Shown: positions 1 to 10,811 of the stretch, piece after piece
How the letters are laid out: each line of letters starts with the position of its first letter
How positions within the stretch are numbered: the first letter of the stretch is position 1
Assembly (NCBI RefSeq): GCF_017874215.1
Contig: NZ_JAGGLB010000002.1
Location: 310,001-374,000 of the forward strand
Direction: 5' to 3'
DNA: 64,000 bases
DNA from: Paenibacillus eucommiae
GTDB taxonomy: Bacteria; Bacillota; Bacilli; Paenibacillales; NBRC-103111
The notes under the pieces: generated by a model
The model's input: the letters and a program-made list of their open reading frames with translations, nothing else
Told to the model about the DNA's origin: nothing
Database searches by the model: none
Program-made: the position numbers and the translations under genes

Positions 1-686
1 AAGCAGAGGAGATTATTAGGCGTTTAAATGAAGCTGTCGTGGAAATCAAGGAGCTAGATACCGGAATCAGCGGAATGTTGTCTATTGGATCTGCTGTTAC
101 CTGCAGCTCCTTAGTATCGCAGCAGATGATGAATTTCAGCAGTGCCTATCCCAACATCACCTACAAAGTGCTGGAAGGTGACCATACTGCGTTGGCCAAT
201 TACTTACATCAAAGAAGCGTTGAGCTTGCGATCACCCGTCTGCCCTTCGAATCAAAGGAGGATGCGAATCAATATGCCGTCCGCAGCCTGATTTCCGACC
301 CTCTCGTTGCCGTGGTCCATGAGAGCCTATGTGTGGCCAGCATTTCGGTAACGCTCGAGGAAATTGCCGGCCTGCCCCTGCTGGTTCTGAAATCGGACAG
401 GACAATCGGGCTTTATGATAAAATTATGATGGAATACAGGATGAGAGGGTTAGTCCCAAATGTACGCTGCGAGTGCTCTAGCGTTGCGATTACTATTTCC
501 CTGATCATGGCCGGAATGGGCGTAGCTGTGATGCCTGCATCGGTCGTCTCTTCTTTCCCCTTTCAAGGGCTGGTCATACTGCCGATTCGGGATATGGAAT
601 TGCACTCTGACGTTGGTGTTGTATGGTTAAAGGACCGGTATCTGTCCAAATCAGCGGAAGTTTTTATTCGGTTGTTGCTGGAGTGA
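1..686 (+). CDS. LysR-family regulator, effector-binding part (5' end outside window)
   Basis: The frame is open from the first bases of the window and ends at the TGA at 684-686, so the N-terminal winged-helix DNA-binding domain lies outside. The visible part starts with an alpha-helical linker and continues into a periplasmic-binding-fold effector domain (sequence such as GISGMLSIGSAVTCS and MAGMGVAVMPASVV, typical of LysR substrate-binding domains). A GTG at 39 could be read as a start but only makes a fragment. LysR proteins are cytoplasmic regulators that bind a small co-inducer; the target here is unknown. The next gene, 76 bases downstream on the same strand, has its own ribosome binding site. 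Confidence 0.85.
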   Translation, partial: AEEIIRRLNEAVVEIKELDTGISGMLSIGSAVTCSSLVSQQMMNFSSAYPNITYKVLEGDHTALANYLHQRSVELAITRLPFESKEDANQYAVRSLISDPLVAVVHESLCVASISVTLEEIAGLPLLVLKSDRTIGLYDKIMMEYRMRGLVPNVRCECSSVAITISLIMAGMGVAVMPASVVSSFPFQGLVILPIRDMELHSDVGVVWLKDRYLSKSAEVFIRLLLE

Positions 687-762
687 TATATCCTCTACAC
701 AAGCGTATGTATACAACTGGTATTCCATCGCAAACTATAGTAAAAAAAGGAGAAATACTTGG

Positions 763-1854
763 ATGATTTACTTAATTTTAGTGGCTTCTATTATTGTCTT
801 GGTTTATCTAGTTCTCAACTTTTATCCAGTGCTCGGCGGGAAAAAGTCACAGGAAAGTCTGAGAAGAATTAACGATTCCAATAATTTTGTCAATAGTAAG
901 TTCCGCAACCAAATCCCTACACCTATGGATATGAACTTTAAAGACACCATTAAGATGTTCCGGCAGATGATAAAAGGGAATCCGCTTAGTAAACCAAAGG
1001 GCGGTATTACTGTAGAAAGCATGGACCCCAAATTCATTAAAGAAAACGAGGCAGATCAAATTACATGGTTTGGGCATTCGGCATTATTACTTAAAATAGC
1101 TGGGCTAACCTTGCTATTAGATCCTATGTTTGGGAAATCCCCATCGCCTTTCCCGGTTTTTGGTCCTAAGCGATATAGTACGAAGCTGCCCATAGAGATT
1201 GAGGAGTTGCCAGCAATTGATGCCGTGATTTTTTCCCATGATCACTATGACCACCTGGATTACGGCTCTATTCAAAAGCTGAAAGGAAAAGTCAAACAAT
1301 TCATTGTTCCGCTGGGTGTCGCAGGACATCTGGTACGGTGGGGTGTAGATCCGCAAATCATTCAAGAGCATGATTGGTGGGACGAGTTTACATTTAGAGG
1401 ACTCACCCTGGCTAGCACACCAGCAAGGCATTTCTCAGGTCGGGGACTTGGTGGCCGAGATACCTCTTTATGGTGTTCTTGGGTCATTATTAGCGATAAG
1501 ACAAGGGTATTTTTTAGTGGGGATAGTGGATATGGCCCTCATTTCAAAGAAATTGGCAGTAAATATGGACCATTTGATCTAACTTTAATGGAATGCGGTC
1601 AATATAATGAACAATGGGCTGGCATCCATATGATGCCTGAGGAAACTTTGCAGGCACAGATGGACGTGCAAGGGAAGCTGATGATTCCTATTCACTGGGG
1701 GGCCTTCACATTAGCGGTACATAGCTGGACTGACCCCGTTGAACGAGCAATAAAGGCTGCCAAGCAGCTAGGTGCAGCTATAGCGACGCCCAGAATTGGA
1801 GAAACCGTCTATATTGGAGCTGAGGTATATCCAAATTCGACATGGTGGAAATAA
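763..1854 (+). CDS. Membrane-anchored MBL-fold metal-dependent hydrolase
   Basis: This 363-residue protein begins with one hydrophobic segment (about residues 2-22), which suggests membrane anchoring. The rest is a metallo-beta-lactamase fold of the UlaG/NAPE-PLD-like group. The metal-binding motif SHDHYDHLD is at about residues 157-165, a later FSGDSGYG segment supplies the bridging Asp, and PIHWGAF supplies a late His. Such enzymes hydrolyse lactones or phosphodiesters, but the substrate cannot be read from sequence. The ATG follows an AAAGGAGAAA ribosome binding site. A strong inverted repeat lies just downstream. Confidence 0.85.
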   Translation: MIYLILVASIIVLVYLVLNFYPVLGGKKSQESLRRINDSNNFVNSKFRNQIPTPMDMNFKDTIKMFRQMIKGNPLSKPKGGITVESMDPKFIKENEADQITWFGHSALLLKIAGLTLLLDPMFGKSPSPFPVFGPKRYSTKLPIEIEELPAIDAVIFSHDHYDHLDYGSIQKLKGKVKQFIVPLGVAGHLVRWGVDPQIIQEHDWWDEFTFRGLTLASTPARHFSGRGLGGRDTSLWCSWVIISDKTRVFFSGDSGYGPHFKEIGSKYGPFDLTLMECGQYNEQWAGIHMMPEETLQAQMDVQGKLMIPIHWGAFTLAVHSWTDPVERAIKAAKQLGAAIATPRIGETVYIGAEVYPNSTWWK

Positions 1855-1890
1855 TGGTATAAAATCCCACAACAACATTCCCTGCCTCGG

Positions 1891-1940
1891 CACACCAAAT
1901 AGAGGGTAATGCCAATTGGCTTCACCCTCTATTTGGTGTG
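1891..1940. terminator. Bidirectional terminator-like hairpin with nested palindrome
   Basis: A perfect 17-bp inverted repeat (arms 1891-1907 and 1924-1940) encloses a second small palindrome, GCCAATTGGC, at 1911-1920. It sits between two convergent genes, so it probably ends both transcripts, although no long T-run follows. Confidence 0.6.
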
Positions 1941-1980
1941 TATTACTACCAGGATCGGCAGCCCCTCTAGTTCTTATCCT

Positions 1981-4900
1981 TTAAGGAAGCTGAAACACAA
2001 TAACAGGAGTTGTTGCCGTATTCTCCGATTGCTGCATATAGATACCCGCGTAAGTCATGCGGAAGGTGTATGGGCCCGGCAGCAATTCCTTCGCGGCCTC
2101 GCCTCCGGCCGTAGTGCCGAACGTTCTCCAGCTCCCGGCATAGTACGTCACCGCACCGCCATCCACGGTAGTACCGAGGCTATCCTTCAACTGCACCTTG
2201 ACGTTCACGGTGTTGAAGCCGACTACCGGATCATTCCCGGTGTCCTGCTCTTGTTGTGCATAGCCCCCTTCATACGTCATACCGAAGGCGTAAGTTCCTG
2301 GCAGCAATTCCTTGCTGGCTTCCCCGCCGACCGTCGTGCCGAAGGTTCTCCAGCCGCTGGCGTAGTACTTCACGACGCCGCCGTCGATCGCAGCTCCGTG
2401 GCTATCCTTCAACTGCACCTTGACCTTCACGGTGTTGAAGACGACTTCCGGATCATTCCCAGTGTCAGTGTCCTGCTCTTGTTGCGCATAGCCCCCTTCA
2501 TACGTCATACCGAAGGCGTAAGTTCCTGGCAGCAATTCCTTGCTGGCTTCCCCGCCGACCGTCGTGCCGAAGGTTCTCCAGCCGCCGGCATAGTACTTCA
2601 CGATACCGCCGTCGATCCCGGCTCCATGGCTATCCTTCAATTGTGTTCTGACCTTCACGGTGTTGAACTCGACGATCGGGTCATCCGAAGTATTCTTCAC
2701 TTGCTTCTGATACGTACCTTCATAGCTCACCGCGAACGTATAAGTGCCTTTCGACAAAGATTTGCTTGCCGTCCCCGACGTGTCCGTTACGCCAAAGTCT
2801 TTCCAGCCGCCATCGTAGTAGGTAACAATACCGCCACTCAAGGCATTCCCGTTGCTATCCTTCAGCCGAACCCTTACGTTATCGTCGACCGTTATTCGGG
2901 TTGCCGCGGTGAGTCCGCCCGTTGCCGTCGTTGCCGTAATGACAGCTGCCCCGGCGGAGATGCCCGTGATGTGTCCGGTATCGTCTACGGTCGCCACGCT
3001 TTGATCATTCGTGCTCCACAGGACGGTCTGGTCCGCTCCCGTAGTTGGAAGGATCGTGGCGACTAGCGTCTCAGACTCTCCTGCGGGTAAGAAAACATCC
3101 GTCTCGTTCAGTTCGATCCCCGTTGGAGCGGCTGCTCCCGTCGACCGGCTCAATTGAATGGAATTGAAGTACACTTCGTTGGTTCCCGATTGCCAATCCA
3201 ACGGGATATTGTAGATCAGCAGCCCATCTACGCCAGCCGGGATGGGTCTTCCCATTCCAGCGTGCTCGACCAATTTGACTCCATCCAACCATAAGGAAAG
3301 GGTCTGTTCGCCGTCAAAGGCAATTTCCCAATCGTGGAAGGTTGACGAGTCCGGCATGGTCAGCCGGTCTTGCATATTGCCGGAAATCCCCTGGAACATC
3401 ACCCTGTTGTCGTCGTTGAAGGTGATGCTGAAATGCTTCTGATTCGCCGTGATCTTGAAGATGACTCCTCGGTTAATTGTATTCTGGGACGGGGTCATCA
3501 AGTCCACGAAGCGTGCGTTCAGCTTCAAGCTCCATGCTCCGGAACCTATTGTAAAGTTTTTGTTCATGGTCACATAGTTCGTTCCCGCATCCTGATCCCC
3601 ATAGAATAAATACTGGCCTGCATCGACCGGTTTCATGCCGACTCCATTGGGATTCCCTTTGGATTGGACGGAATCCGTAATATACACGCCCGTCTTTGGC
3701 GTTGAACTTAAGCTCCAAGCTGCGCTTGTCAGATTAGTCGCCTGATCGTCCAAGAGCAGACTGTTGGGGGTACCCGTCGTCTTCACCAACCCGTTGACCC
3801 ATGAAGTCGGGTAGGCCAGGTTGTACCACTTCTCCACCTTAACTTTATCGCCCAGCAGCCCTAATGCATTGGTTCCGGTAATGTTATTGAACAGGTAGAT
3901 CCCGTCATAGCCCGCTTCATAGAACTGATGGGCACGCAGAAGATACTGCTCCTTCGTGACGCTAGTTCGGGATAAGTTGCTGGCCACCCCGCGTTTCAGC
4001 AGATCCTCCTCCTGTTTGGTCAAATCTATGCCTGCGAGATTGTAATTGATGCCGCCATACAACATCACGTCAGTTCCTCTCACCAGATCGGCAAATTCGC
4101 TGAGATTGTTCCAGAACTTCTCGCTGTTCACAGAGGAGGGAACCAGAATGTCGATCAAACCTTCCGCAATCCAAGTTTGAACATCGAACCCGCTCTTGAA
4201 GTAATCATGATCCGGTACGCGAACGGAAATGGTCGTACCCGGCAAGGCCAGACGCAGCTCCCGCAGAAATTCCGTCATGAAATCCGCCCGATATTTGACC
4301 CACCTCCCCATGCCTTGCAGGGTATTCTCCAGCTTCGGATCTATGCCGTACAACGCCGTATACCCGTTCGTAATTACGGGCTCCCAGCCCAATACATACG
4401 GATTGCGATTGAAATCCAGCTCGATCCCCTTCACACCTTGGAAGGACACAGCTTCCTGCAGCAAATCTTCGATAAAAGCACGAACCTCCGGATACCCGTA
4501 ACTCATGTTATTGCCGAGCGGTGCTCCGTAATAGGTCACATAACGATAGGACTCGTATTGCGGATACAGGTTCCCATTCAGCCACGGGTACTGATTCGTT
4601 GGGTAGAGCGCGTTCACCCTTAACGATGCAAACGTATCGATCCCTATTTCTTGTGACCTTTGAGCGACAATCTGCAATGGATTTTTTCCGTCCGCCACGA
4701 ATTGTAGCGTGACATCGCGTATTTTTTTGTCCACGTCCCGCATGAGCGCTTCCTGATCCGGCGTCATGCTTGCATACGGAGTGCCGGCGACGGCGCTGTC
4801 GTAAAAGGTGAGGAACGTCGTTCCAGTAGCGTAATAAATCTTGCCTACGTCCTGATTGGCGTAAATATCAACATCGTTCGCTTTCAGCGTGGCTTCATTC

Positions 4901-7900
4901 GTTACTCTCCCGGTGGCGAAATCAGTATTGGCATCGTTGTTGTAGATGACGCGTTTGCCACCCGCTCCTTCGTCCACTTTGGTTGCGATCGCGAGCTCGG
5001 CATCCGTTAAGCTTTTGAACTTAATGTAAGCAATTCTGGCCTGTTGGCCCGAAGCCGGAGCAAGCTGGACCGTGCCGCCGTCAAAATAGGCCGCCATGGC
5101 GAACGATTCAGAAACCGCCTTGTCGCCGTAGGCGTTGGCGGGATCGAATTTGGCGCCGTCGATCTTGATCGTCTGTGCGTACACGCCATCCGTCACCGTA
5201 AACCCTTGCGTACCGGAGATATACCCGACATAGACGCCAAACCATCCATGAAGGCTCATCGGCACCTGCAAAGGCGATGATTCGCTTTGACTCTCCAGGA
5301 AGACGCCCCCTTCCTGGGAACCGTCATACTGGTAATGGGATTGTTTCCATCCCGCATCGAGTGGGGTGTCCCCAAAGGCATTTGTCATCTCGTACATTTG
5401 CGTAAACAAGAACACGTCGTCATCGAGTGCATATATGGATTGATCCGCGTATACCAAGCTGACGGTGGACCGTACCTCTACGTTCTGGGTGAGGGTACTA
5501 ATTTCGTAATTGCCCCTCATCAGCTTCATAACCAATTGCATGCGTCCCGATTGACCTCGCGGATCGAGCTGAACCGGTATATTGGAGCCTGTAACGACCT
5601 TGTTGGACGTCGCGAGGATCGCGTTCTCCCGATACAAGGCAGTTTGCAATGTAACGCTCTGATCTGCCAGCCATAATGGATCGAGATCGACGGTCGAGAC
5701 AACGGCATCCACCAAGAGGGAGTCTGAGTTCGGCAATACGGTAACGCCGGCGAGATATGGTTTATACCAGAGAGAATGATTTCCAGCTACCATCCTAACC
5801 TGGTCCAGATAGACCTCGGTGGAGCCCCCTGCCGTTCCGACGGAATCCTGAATGATACTGATCCGATCCGGTTCTGATACTACAAGCCCGGTTTGCTCGA
5901 ATACCCCGAGCTTGACCCCGTCCAGACCTACGAAAACGCGGCCTGTTTCGTCGCGGCCGAACTTCCAATTATGGAAGTTCGCATCGGCCGGCAATGCGAT
6001 TGTCCGTTCTTCATATGTGTCGAGCGCGTTCTTCAACACATACAGCCGATTCTTATCGTTCAAAGTGAATTTATATTTCTTGTGATCGGCTACAATTTCA
6101 AAGCTTAATCCCTTGGTAGCACTGCTGCCGGAAGGTGTGATCAGACTCGCGATTCTAGCATCAAATTCCAATGTCCAGGATGAATCTCTTACCTCCAGGG
6201 GCTGATAAACAATCGTCGTCACCGTGGCTTGATTGTCGCCATAGATTAGGTATCTGCCTTCGTCCGCGGCCTTCATGCCTGCCAGTGTGCCATTGGACTT
6301 GGCATGGTCGGTTACATAGGTGCCTGCCATCGGTGCGTCCGCGTGCCAGCCGCCGGCAGCGAGCATGGAAGCGTCATCTCGAACAATCACATTGTTCGCG
6401 GTTTTCATAAGCTTAATATGATCCAGGTAGAATTCGTTCGTTCCTGACTTTAGCTCTAGCGGGAAATTCGTAATGGTGATCCCGTCTACCTTGGTTGAGG
6501 CTAATCCGAGCCCTTCATATTCGGCTAGCTTGACGTGATCCCGCCGCAGAGTTAGTGTCCCTAACCCATCGAACGCGATCTCCCATTTGTGCAAGCTATT
6601 ATCCGTTAGACCGGCCACCTGTTTCGTATAATACGTGCCTCCCGCGTCCTTTTGCAAAACGATCTTGTCTTGCTCGTTAAAGGTCACCCGGTATAGTTTC
6701 TTATTCGCCACGATATCGAAGTTGATGCCCATCTGGGCTTGGGTATCGAGCGGGGTGATCAAATCCGCGATCTTGGCGTCGAACTCCAAATTCCAAGCGC
6801 CGGGCCCGATGGGCACGTTTTTGGTAATGGAGGAGTACGTGCGATTGTCGTTAGCGATTTTATCACCATAGAACAAATACTGACCAGGCGGCACCGGCTT
6901 GAGGGGCACCTGATTCGGATTGCCCGAGGAAACGCTGGAATCGATCGTGTAGGCATTGGGGACGGGAACCGCGACAGGGCCCGTGGTCCACCCCGCCGTT
7001 TGCAAATTCGAGGCGTCATCCTCGAACAGCACCCCGACTTCCGTCTGCACTTGCACGTTCGCGTGGGCTTGATAGCCACCGTCATACGTAGCTGCCGTTA
7101 CCGTAACATCGCCAACAGTGACGGCCGTAACGGTGCCGTCCGGCCCAACCGCAGCAATGCCCGGATTGCTGCTGCTCCACAGTACCGTTTTATCCGTGGC
7201 CAGTGCCGGTAGAACCGTCGCTACCAATTTCTCACTCCCACCAACGGTAATGGCGGTTTTGAATTTATTCAACATGATCCCGCTTGCAGGCAGCGGCTTT
7301 ACCGCAAGGATAGTGTTTGCCGTGAACCCGCCGTCCGCCGTTGTTGCCGTCACAGTCACAAGTCCAGGCGAAACGCCGGTCACGATCCCTTGAGCATCCA
7401 CCGTTGCCACCCCAGGATTGCCGCTCGACCATTGCACCTGTTTGTTGCTTGCATTACTCGGATAGACATTCGCCGTTACTGTTAGATGATCCCCCACTAC
7501 AAGCTCGGCTTCCGTCGGGTTCACCGTAATGCCTGAAACGGCTGCAGTGCCTTGGACAACTGTTATGGCGGTTTGAGCCGTAAACCCGCTATCGGCCGTA
7601 GTCGCTTTAATTGTAGCGCTGCCCAGGGCAAGGGCGGTTACAACCCCGCTGTTGTCCACCGTGGCCACACTTGTGTCCGCGCTGGACCATACCACGTTCT
7701 CGCCTGCGTTGGTTGGCGTGACGGTCGGGATCAAGGCTGCATTCGAGCCTATTGTCATCTCCAGGCTGTTGGGCTCAATCGCAATGCCGGTTGCCGGACG
7801 GTATAGCTTCATGTAGTCCAGATACACTTCGTTCGTGCCGGATTGCCAATCCAGGGGAATGTTGTACAGGATCATGCCGTCCGTAGTGCCCGGCAGCGAC

Positions 7901-8520
7901 CTGCCCATTCCGGCATGCTCGGCCACCTTGACGCCATCCAGCCAAAGCGATATCGTCTGAACGCCGTCAAAGTTGATGCTCCAATCATGGATGGAGTTAT
8001 CGGTCGGCATGTTTAGTGTATATTGGTAAGTCCCCGCCGTTCCTAGGAACAATACTTTGTTCTGGTCGTTGAAGGTCAGGCTGTATTGCTTCTCGTTCGC
8101 GTTCACCCTGAATATGACGCCGCGGTTGACCTGGTTTTGGAAAGGCGTCATAAGATCGGCGAATCGCGCGCCGAATTTCAATTTCCATGCTCCGGCTCCA
8201 ATGGAAAAGTTTTTGGCCATCGTTACATAATTGGTACCGGCCGCTTGATCACCGTACAGCAAATATTGTCCAGCCGATACCGGCTTCATCGCGATTCCGT
8301 TGGGGTTTCCTTTGGAATTGCTAGAGTCGGTTGTATAGATGCCATTCTTAGGCGGAGCGCTCATAACCCATCCGGCTGTCGTTAAGCTGTTCATGTTGTC
8401 TTCGAAGAAAACGCCGTTCGTTTCGCCATAAGCACTACCGGTTTGAAAAAACGGAATCATATTAACGATCATGATCACGGCTAAATACTTGCTGATTCGA
8501 CTAAACCATTGCTTGATCAT
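1981..8520 (-). CDS. Giant secreted multi-domain protein with glycosidase-like TIM barrel
   Basis: About 2180 residues, exported by an N-terminal signal peptide ending near GSAYGETNG. Domain order (approximate residues): beta-sandwich module 1 (35-245), three Big2-like Ig domains (245-495, each with WSS/N...VATVD), sandwich modules 2 and 3 (497-917), a linker (918-1190), a TIM-barrel glycosidase-like region (about 1190-1575), sandwich module 4 (1590-1798), a fourth Big2-like domain (1800-1882) and four tandem repeats of about 74 residues. The barrel has [11 protein letters not shown], like GHL10-type hydrolases where an acidic residue in this strand is catalytic; substrate unknown. ATG at 8520 is chosen because AGGAGG (8529-8534) is 8 bases away; a GTG at 8529 overlaps that site. 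Probably cotranscribed with the upstream oxidoreductase. No SLH or LPXTG anchor is visible. Confidence 0.8.
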   Translation of the reverse strand: MIKQWFSRISKYLAVIMIVNMIPFFQTGSAYGETNGVFFEDNMNSLTTAGWVMSAPPKNGIYTTDSSNSKGNPNGIAMKPVSAGQYLLYGDQAAGTNYVTMAKNFSIGAGAWKLKFGARFADLMTPFQNQVNRGVIFRVNANEKQYSLTFNDQNKVLFLGTAGTYQYTLNMPTDNSIHDWSINFDGVQTISLWLDGVKVAEHAGMGRSLPGTTDGMILYNIPLDWQSGTNEVYLDYMKLYRPATGIAIEPNSLEMTIGSNAALIPTVTPTNAGENVVWSSADTSVATVDNSGVVTALALGSATIKATTADSGFTAQTAITVVQGTAAVSGITVNPTEAELVVGDHLTVTANVYPSNASNKQVQWSSGNPGVATVDAQGIVTGVSPGLVTVTATTADGGFTANTILAVKPLPASGIMLNKFKTAITVGGSEKLVATVLPALATDKTVLWSSSNPGIAAVGPDGTVTAVTVGDVTVTAATYDGGYQAHANVQVQTEVGVLFEDDASNLQTAGWTTGPVAVPVPNAYTIDSSVSSGNPNQVPLKPVPPGQYLFYGDKIANDNRTYSSITKNVPIGPGAWNLEFDAKIADLITPLDTQAQMGINFDIVANKKLYRVTFNEQDKIVLQKDAGGTYYTKQVAGLTDNSLHKWEIAFDGLGTLTLRRDHVKLAEYEGLGLASTKVDGITITNFPLELKSGTNEFYLDHIKLMKTANNVIVRDDASMLAAGGWHADAPMAGTYVTDHAKSNGTLAGMKAADEGRYLIYGDNQATVTTIVYQPLEVRDSSWTLEFDARIASLITPSGSSATKGLSFEIVADHKKYKFTLNDKNRLYVLKNALDTYEERTIALPADANFHNWKFGRDETGRVFVGLDGVKLGVFEQTGLVVSEPDRISIIQDSVGTAGGSTEVYLDQVRMVAGNHSLWYKPYLAGVTVLPNSDSLLVDAVVSTVDLDPLWLADQSVTLQTALYRENAILATSNKVVTGSNIPVQLDPRGQSGRMQLVMKLMRGNYEISTLTQNVEVRSTVSLVYADQSIYALDDDVFLFTQMYEMTNAFGDTPLDAGWKQSHYQYDGSQEGGVFLESQSESSPLQVPMSLHGWFGVYVGYISGTQGFTVTDGVYAQTIKIDGAKFDPANAYGDKAVSESFAMAAYFDGGTVQLAPASGQQARIAYIKFKSLTDAELAIATKVDEGAGGKRVIYNNDANTDFATGRVTNEATLKANDVDIYANQDVGKIYYATGTTFLTFYDSAVAGTPYASMTPDQEALMRDVDKKIRDVTLQFVADGKNPLQIVAQRSQEIGIDTFASLRVNALYPTNQYPWLNGNLYPQYESYRYVTYYGAPLGNNMSYGYPEVRAFIEDLLQEAVSFQGVKGIELDFNRNPYVLGWEPVITNGYTALYGIDPKLENTLQGMGRWVKYRADFMTEFLRELRLALPGTTISVRVPDHDYFKSGFDVQTWIAEGLIDILVPSSVNSEKFWNNLSEFADLVRGTDVMLYGGINYNLAGIDLTKQEEDLLKRGVASNLSRTSVTKEQYLLRAHQFYEAGYDGIYLFNNITGTNALGLLGDKVKVEKWYNLAYPTSWVNGLVKTTGTPNSLLLDDQATNLTSAAWSLSSTPKTGVYITDSVQSKGNPNGVGMKPVDAGQYLFYGDQDAGTNYVTMNKNFTIGSGAWSLKLNARFVDLMTPSQNTINRGVIFKITANQKHFSITFNDDNRVMFQGISGNMQDRLTMPDSSTFHDWEIAFDGEQTLSLWLDGVKLVEHAGMGRPIPAGVDGLLIYNIPLDWQSGTNEVYFNSIQLSRSTGAAAPTGIELNETDVFLPAGESETLVATILPTTGADQTVLWSTNDQSVATVDDTGHITGISAGAAVITATTATGGLTAATRITVDDNVRVRLKDSNGNALSGGIVTYYDGGWKDFGVTDTSGTASKSLSKGTYTFAVSYEGTYQKQVKNTSDDPIVEFNTVKVRTQLKDSHGAGIDGGIVKYYAGGWRTFGTTVGGEASKELLPGTYAFGMTYEGGYAQQEQDTDTGNDPEVVFNTVKVKVQLKDSHGAAIDGGVVKYYASGWRTFGTTVGGEASKELLPGTYAFGMTYEGGYAQQEQDTGNDPVVGFNTVNVKVQLKDSLGTTVDGGAVTYYAGSWRTFGTTAGGEAAKELLPGPYTFRMTYAGIYMQQSENTATTPVIVFQLP
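2221..2680. repeat. Near-identical 228-bp tandem DNA repeat inside the giant gene
   Basis: Two consecutive copies with a 228-bp period (for example the block beginning at 2243 recurs at 2471) encode the second and third C-terminal repeats. They differ by a few substitutions and a 6-bp insertion (an extra Thr-Asp). The flanking first and fourth protein repeats are more divergent, which points to recent duplication or gene conversion of the middle units. Confidence 0.85.
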
Positions 8521-8558
8521 CACTAACACCTCCTAATGGAACTGTGGACGGTCTTCCC

Positions 8559-9563
8559 TTACAACCCTTGATTACGAATCATCACTGCGTGTTCATCCGC
8601 TTCAACGGCAGCTCGGCATGCGAACAGCAGGTCCTTATGCGTGATTTCATGAGGAAGCCCTTCTATTCTGCGAATAAAGTCGTCCGCGAGGGAATAAGGG
8701 ACCTGCTGTAGGGGGATCTTGGCAAAGGGCTGATCATGCATGACGGTGAACAACAATTCCTCTTGGCCGACGGACGGATCCCCGGTTAAGCGTATTTCTG
8801 CACTGCCCCGCGTTCCCGTGACGAATATGCGAAGATCCCCAAAGCTCCAGCATTTCTCCGGTGTGTGCCAGTCAGCGTGCAGTTGGGCTACAGTGCCGCC
8901 CGTCATGGTTAATTGCACGACAGCTGTATCGTAAAAATCCGGATATTGCGGCAAAATCGACTTGACTAATACAGCCGATGCAGTAGCGATTTCCTGTCCG
9001 GTCAACCAACCAAGGATGTCGAAATCGTGGATGAGCAGATCCATAATAATTCCGCCGTTTTGCCGTTTGGAGAAATGCCAGGCTGGGCGGCTGGCCGGCA
9101 CCAGCTTATGCGGCTTGCGCATCGTAATGGAGACGATATTCCCCAGCTCCTCCGCATCAATCATTCCCTTCAACGTATAGATCGAGCGCTGCTTCCTAGA
9201 AGAAAGCAGCAGCCCGACTTGAATCCGTCCCCGGTCTATGACCGCTTCCAACCGATTCAATCCGTCGCGGCAGGTAACGATTGGTTTGTCGAGCATGACA
9301 TGCTTGCCGTATTCGCAGCAGGCTTCTACGATTCCGATTTTCTCGTCATTGATGGCGGAAGTACCGATGATCGTTGCCGGTGAATTCCAAATTTCACTTG
9401 CGTCCCGCAGCAGCGGAATGTTGTATCGTTCGGCCATCGCCGCTGCCAGGACCGACGGATCATTATCGTAAATCCCGATACAACGATGTCCGGACTTGAA
9501 CATCTCCTCGATAAACATCGAGATATGGTTATGCTGGCATCCTATGATGGCAAAAGTATGCAT
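8559..9563 (-). CDS. Gfo/Idh/MocA-family NAD(P)-dependent oxidoreductase
   Basis: A 334-residue cytoplasmic oxidoreductase. The N-terminal Rossmann fold starts with FAIIGCQHNH, a variant of the usual GxGxxG loop, and the EKP-like motif appears as DKPIVT near residue 95. The C-terminal half is the alpha/beta substrate-binding domain, with HDFDILGWLTG carrying conserved Asp and His. Family members oxidise or epimerise sugars and cyclitols. The ATG follows GAGGAGGG. It lies 38 bases upstream of the giant secreted protein gene on the same strand, so a link to uptake or processing of a released sugar is plausible inference. Confidence 0.88.
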   Translation of the reverse strand: MHTFAIIGCQHNHISMFIEEMFKSGHRCIGIYDNDPSVLAAAMAERYNIPLLRDASEIWNSPATIIGTSAINDEKIGIVEACCEYGKHVMLDKPIVTCRDGLNRLEAVIDRGRIQVGLLLSSRKQRSIYTLKGMIDAEELGNIVSITMRKPHKLVPASRPAWHFSKRQNGGIIMDLLIHDFDILGWLTGQEIATASAVLVKSILPQYPDFYDTAVVQLTMTGGTVAQLHADWHTPEKCWSFGDLRIFVTGTRGSAEIRLTGDPSVGQEELLFTVMHDQPFAKIPLQQVPYSLADDFIRRIEGLPHEITHKDLLFACRAAVEADEHAVMIRNQGL

Positions 9564-9577
9564 CTTTGACCCTCCTC

Positions 9578-9840
9578 CTAAGCGAAATGAATTTCTTGCT
9601 TCGATCTTGACGATTCATATGTGCCCCAGATGAACGCGAGCCCGGACCTCACATCTTCTCCGGAAATGATCGGTTCCCTGTTGTCCCTGATGGCGTGCAC
9701 CATATCTAAAGGAAAGCCGACGAATATGGACAAATGCCCAGCACCAACGTATTTCGAATGATTTCTAACGACTGCGGGTTGTCGAATACCATGCGAAAAT
9801 GCTTCACATGACGAACAAAGGAATGTTCTTGCGCAATCTT
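9578..9840 (-). pseudogene. C-terminal remnant of a second Gfo/Idh/MocA oxidoreductase
   Basis: The minus strand reads a coherent protein tail ending in SGEDVRSGLAFIWGTYESS and a TAG at 9578-9580, which matches the usual C-terminus of Gfo/Idh/MocA enzymes. The frame is open only back to about 9837 and has no start codon with a ribosome binding site. In the upstream part another frame looks more protein-like (VKHFRMVFDNPQSLEIIR), so a deletion or frameshift near 9730 is likely. The remnant ends 14 bases before the intact oxidoreductase gene, as if it had been the preceding operon member. Confidence 0.6.
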
Positions 9841-9973
9841 ACTCCCACTTCTTGATTCTCCTCTCTGCGATGCGAATGTTATCGTTTACATTTCAAACAA
9901 TACGGACAACAGAGCCTCCGCTCAATAGATATAATTCTTACGGATAGACCATATTCCGTTGGAAACGTCAAAA

Positions 9974-9996
9974 ATCCGCTTCCTGTCGAAGCGGAT
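9974..9996. terminator. Hairpin, possible terminator
   Basis: An 8-bp perfect stem (ATCCGCTT and AAGCGGAT) with a 7-base loop, followed by GGTTTTT on the plus strand and TTTTT on the minus strand. On the minus strand it could end the disrupted small gene at 10172-10016. Confidence 0.45.
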
Positions 9997-10015
9997 CACG
10001 GTTTTTGCGTTATTT

Positions 10016-10172
10016 CAGGCATCTCGTACAGGCTCAAAATAGATCAAAATCTCGGATAGACGATTCTCATCCGCCACTATCTTTAATGGACTTTTTGGCC
10101 ATATTTCTTTATTAAATTTTTCAATTTCTCTTCTCGTGTTAATTATAATAAAACTACCCAATCAAATCCCAT
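10016..10172 (-). pseudogene. Frameshifted small gene, unknown function
   Basis: An ATG at 10172 is preceded by GGGAGG at an ideal 8-base spacing and encodes MGFDWVVLL before a TAA. One frame over, from about 10152 to a TGA at 10016-10018, the minus strand reads a well-formed peptide including EIEKFNKEIWPKSPLKIVAD and ending EPVRDA. A single frameshift in the A/T-rich run near 10145-10155 would join both parts into a protein of about 52 residues. Either a recent mutation or a sequencing error could explain it. I do not recognise the family. Confidence 0.4.
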
Positions 10173-10247
10173 TTTCTATCCCTCCCGCTGAATTTAAGGA
10201 AGGATTTTCCTCTTTTATGTCGAATTTTGTTTTTGGAGGTGTATTTT

Positions 10248-10610
10248 ATGGTAGTCAACATGATGAATGGTATCAAAAGCGGTGCCGAACCAGAGTCTGC
10301 ATGGCCTTGGATTATTGCATTTTTTATACTAGGTGCTATAATTTTATTCATTTCTTGGATTTTTGATAATTTGAATGCACTCAGCGATAACGGTGAAAAG
10401 AGTTTACCTTTGTACAAGCCGGGATTCATCCTATCGACGGATGCCCAATTCAAAGAAGCCATAAATAACCGCTCAAATGTGATCGTATACCAGTCAGGCG
10501 AGATCCTCGACTATGGTGGACCAATCGAATCACAAACTGAAATTGCCGTGACCATAGCCGGTAACCACTACCTTAAAACCATCTGCGAGTTTAGGATTCG
10601 CTACTGGTAG
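10248..10610 (+). CDS. Small membrane protein of unknown function
   Basis: This 120-residue protein has one strong hydrophobic helix (about residues 20-40, WPWIIAFFILGAIILFISWI) followed by a polar C-terminal domain with no motif I recognise. ATG at 10248 is preferred because GGAGGT at 10235-10240 lies 7 bases upstream; an in-frame ATG at 10227 lacks such a site. It lies among degraded genes, so it may be accessory. Confidence 0.6.
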   Translation: MVVNMMNGIKSGAEPESAWPWIIAFFILGAIILFISWIFDNLNALSDNGEKSLPLYKPGFILSTDAQFKEAINNRSNVIVYQSGEILDYGGPIESQTEIAVTIAGNHYLKTICEFRIRYW

Positions 10611-10723
10611 TACGATATCGTTGGAAAGGTATAAGGCCTGTTCGCGAACTGCAAACGGCCTTCTTGATAGTCTATTTCGTCTAGCAGATCTATGAGCTGC
10701 CTGCAGATGCCGATTCTTTTGAA

Positions 10724-10798
10724 TCAAGCTGCAGTGTCAAGCCTCTCCTTCATTTTATTCACATCCTGCGTGAAAAAGGATTCACTCCAAACACTCAT
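10724..10798 (-). CDS. Possible 24-residue peptide
   Basis: The reading frame MSVWSESFFTQ to the TGA at 10724 is preceded by a GGAGGG-like site. It follows the 22-residue ORF at 10880-10812 with a 13-base gap. The pair could be short translated peptides or pieces of one decayed gene. No family is recognised. Confidence 0.25.
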   Translation of the reverse strand: MSVWSESFFTQDVNKMKERLDTAA

Positions 10799-10811
10799 GC
10801 TATCCCTCCAC

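Noticed and set aside
1909..3066. A 385-codon open frame on the plus strand
   Set aside because: It lies antisense inside the repeat-rich end of the giant secreted protein gene, copies its 228-bp period, and has no convincing ribosome binding site or protein-like composition.
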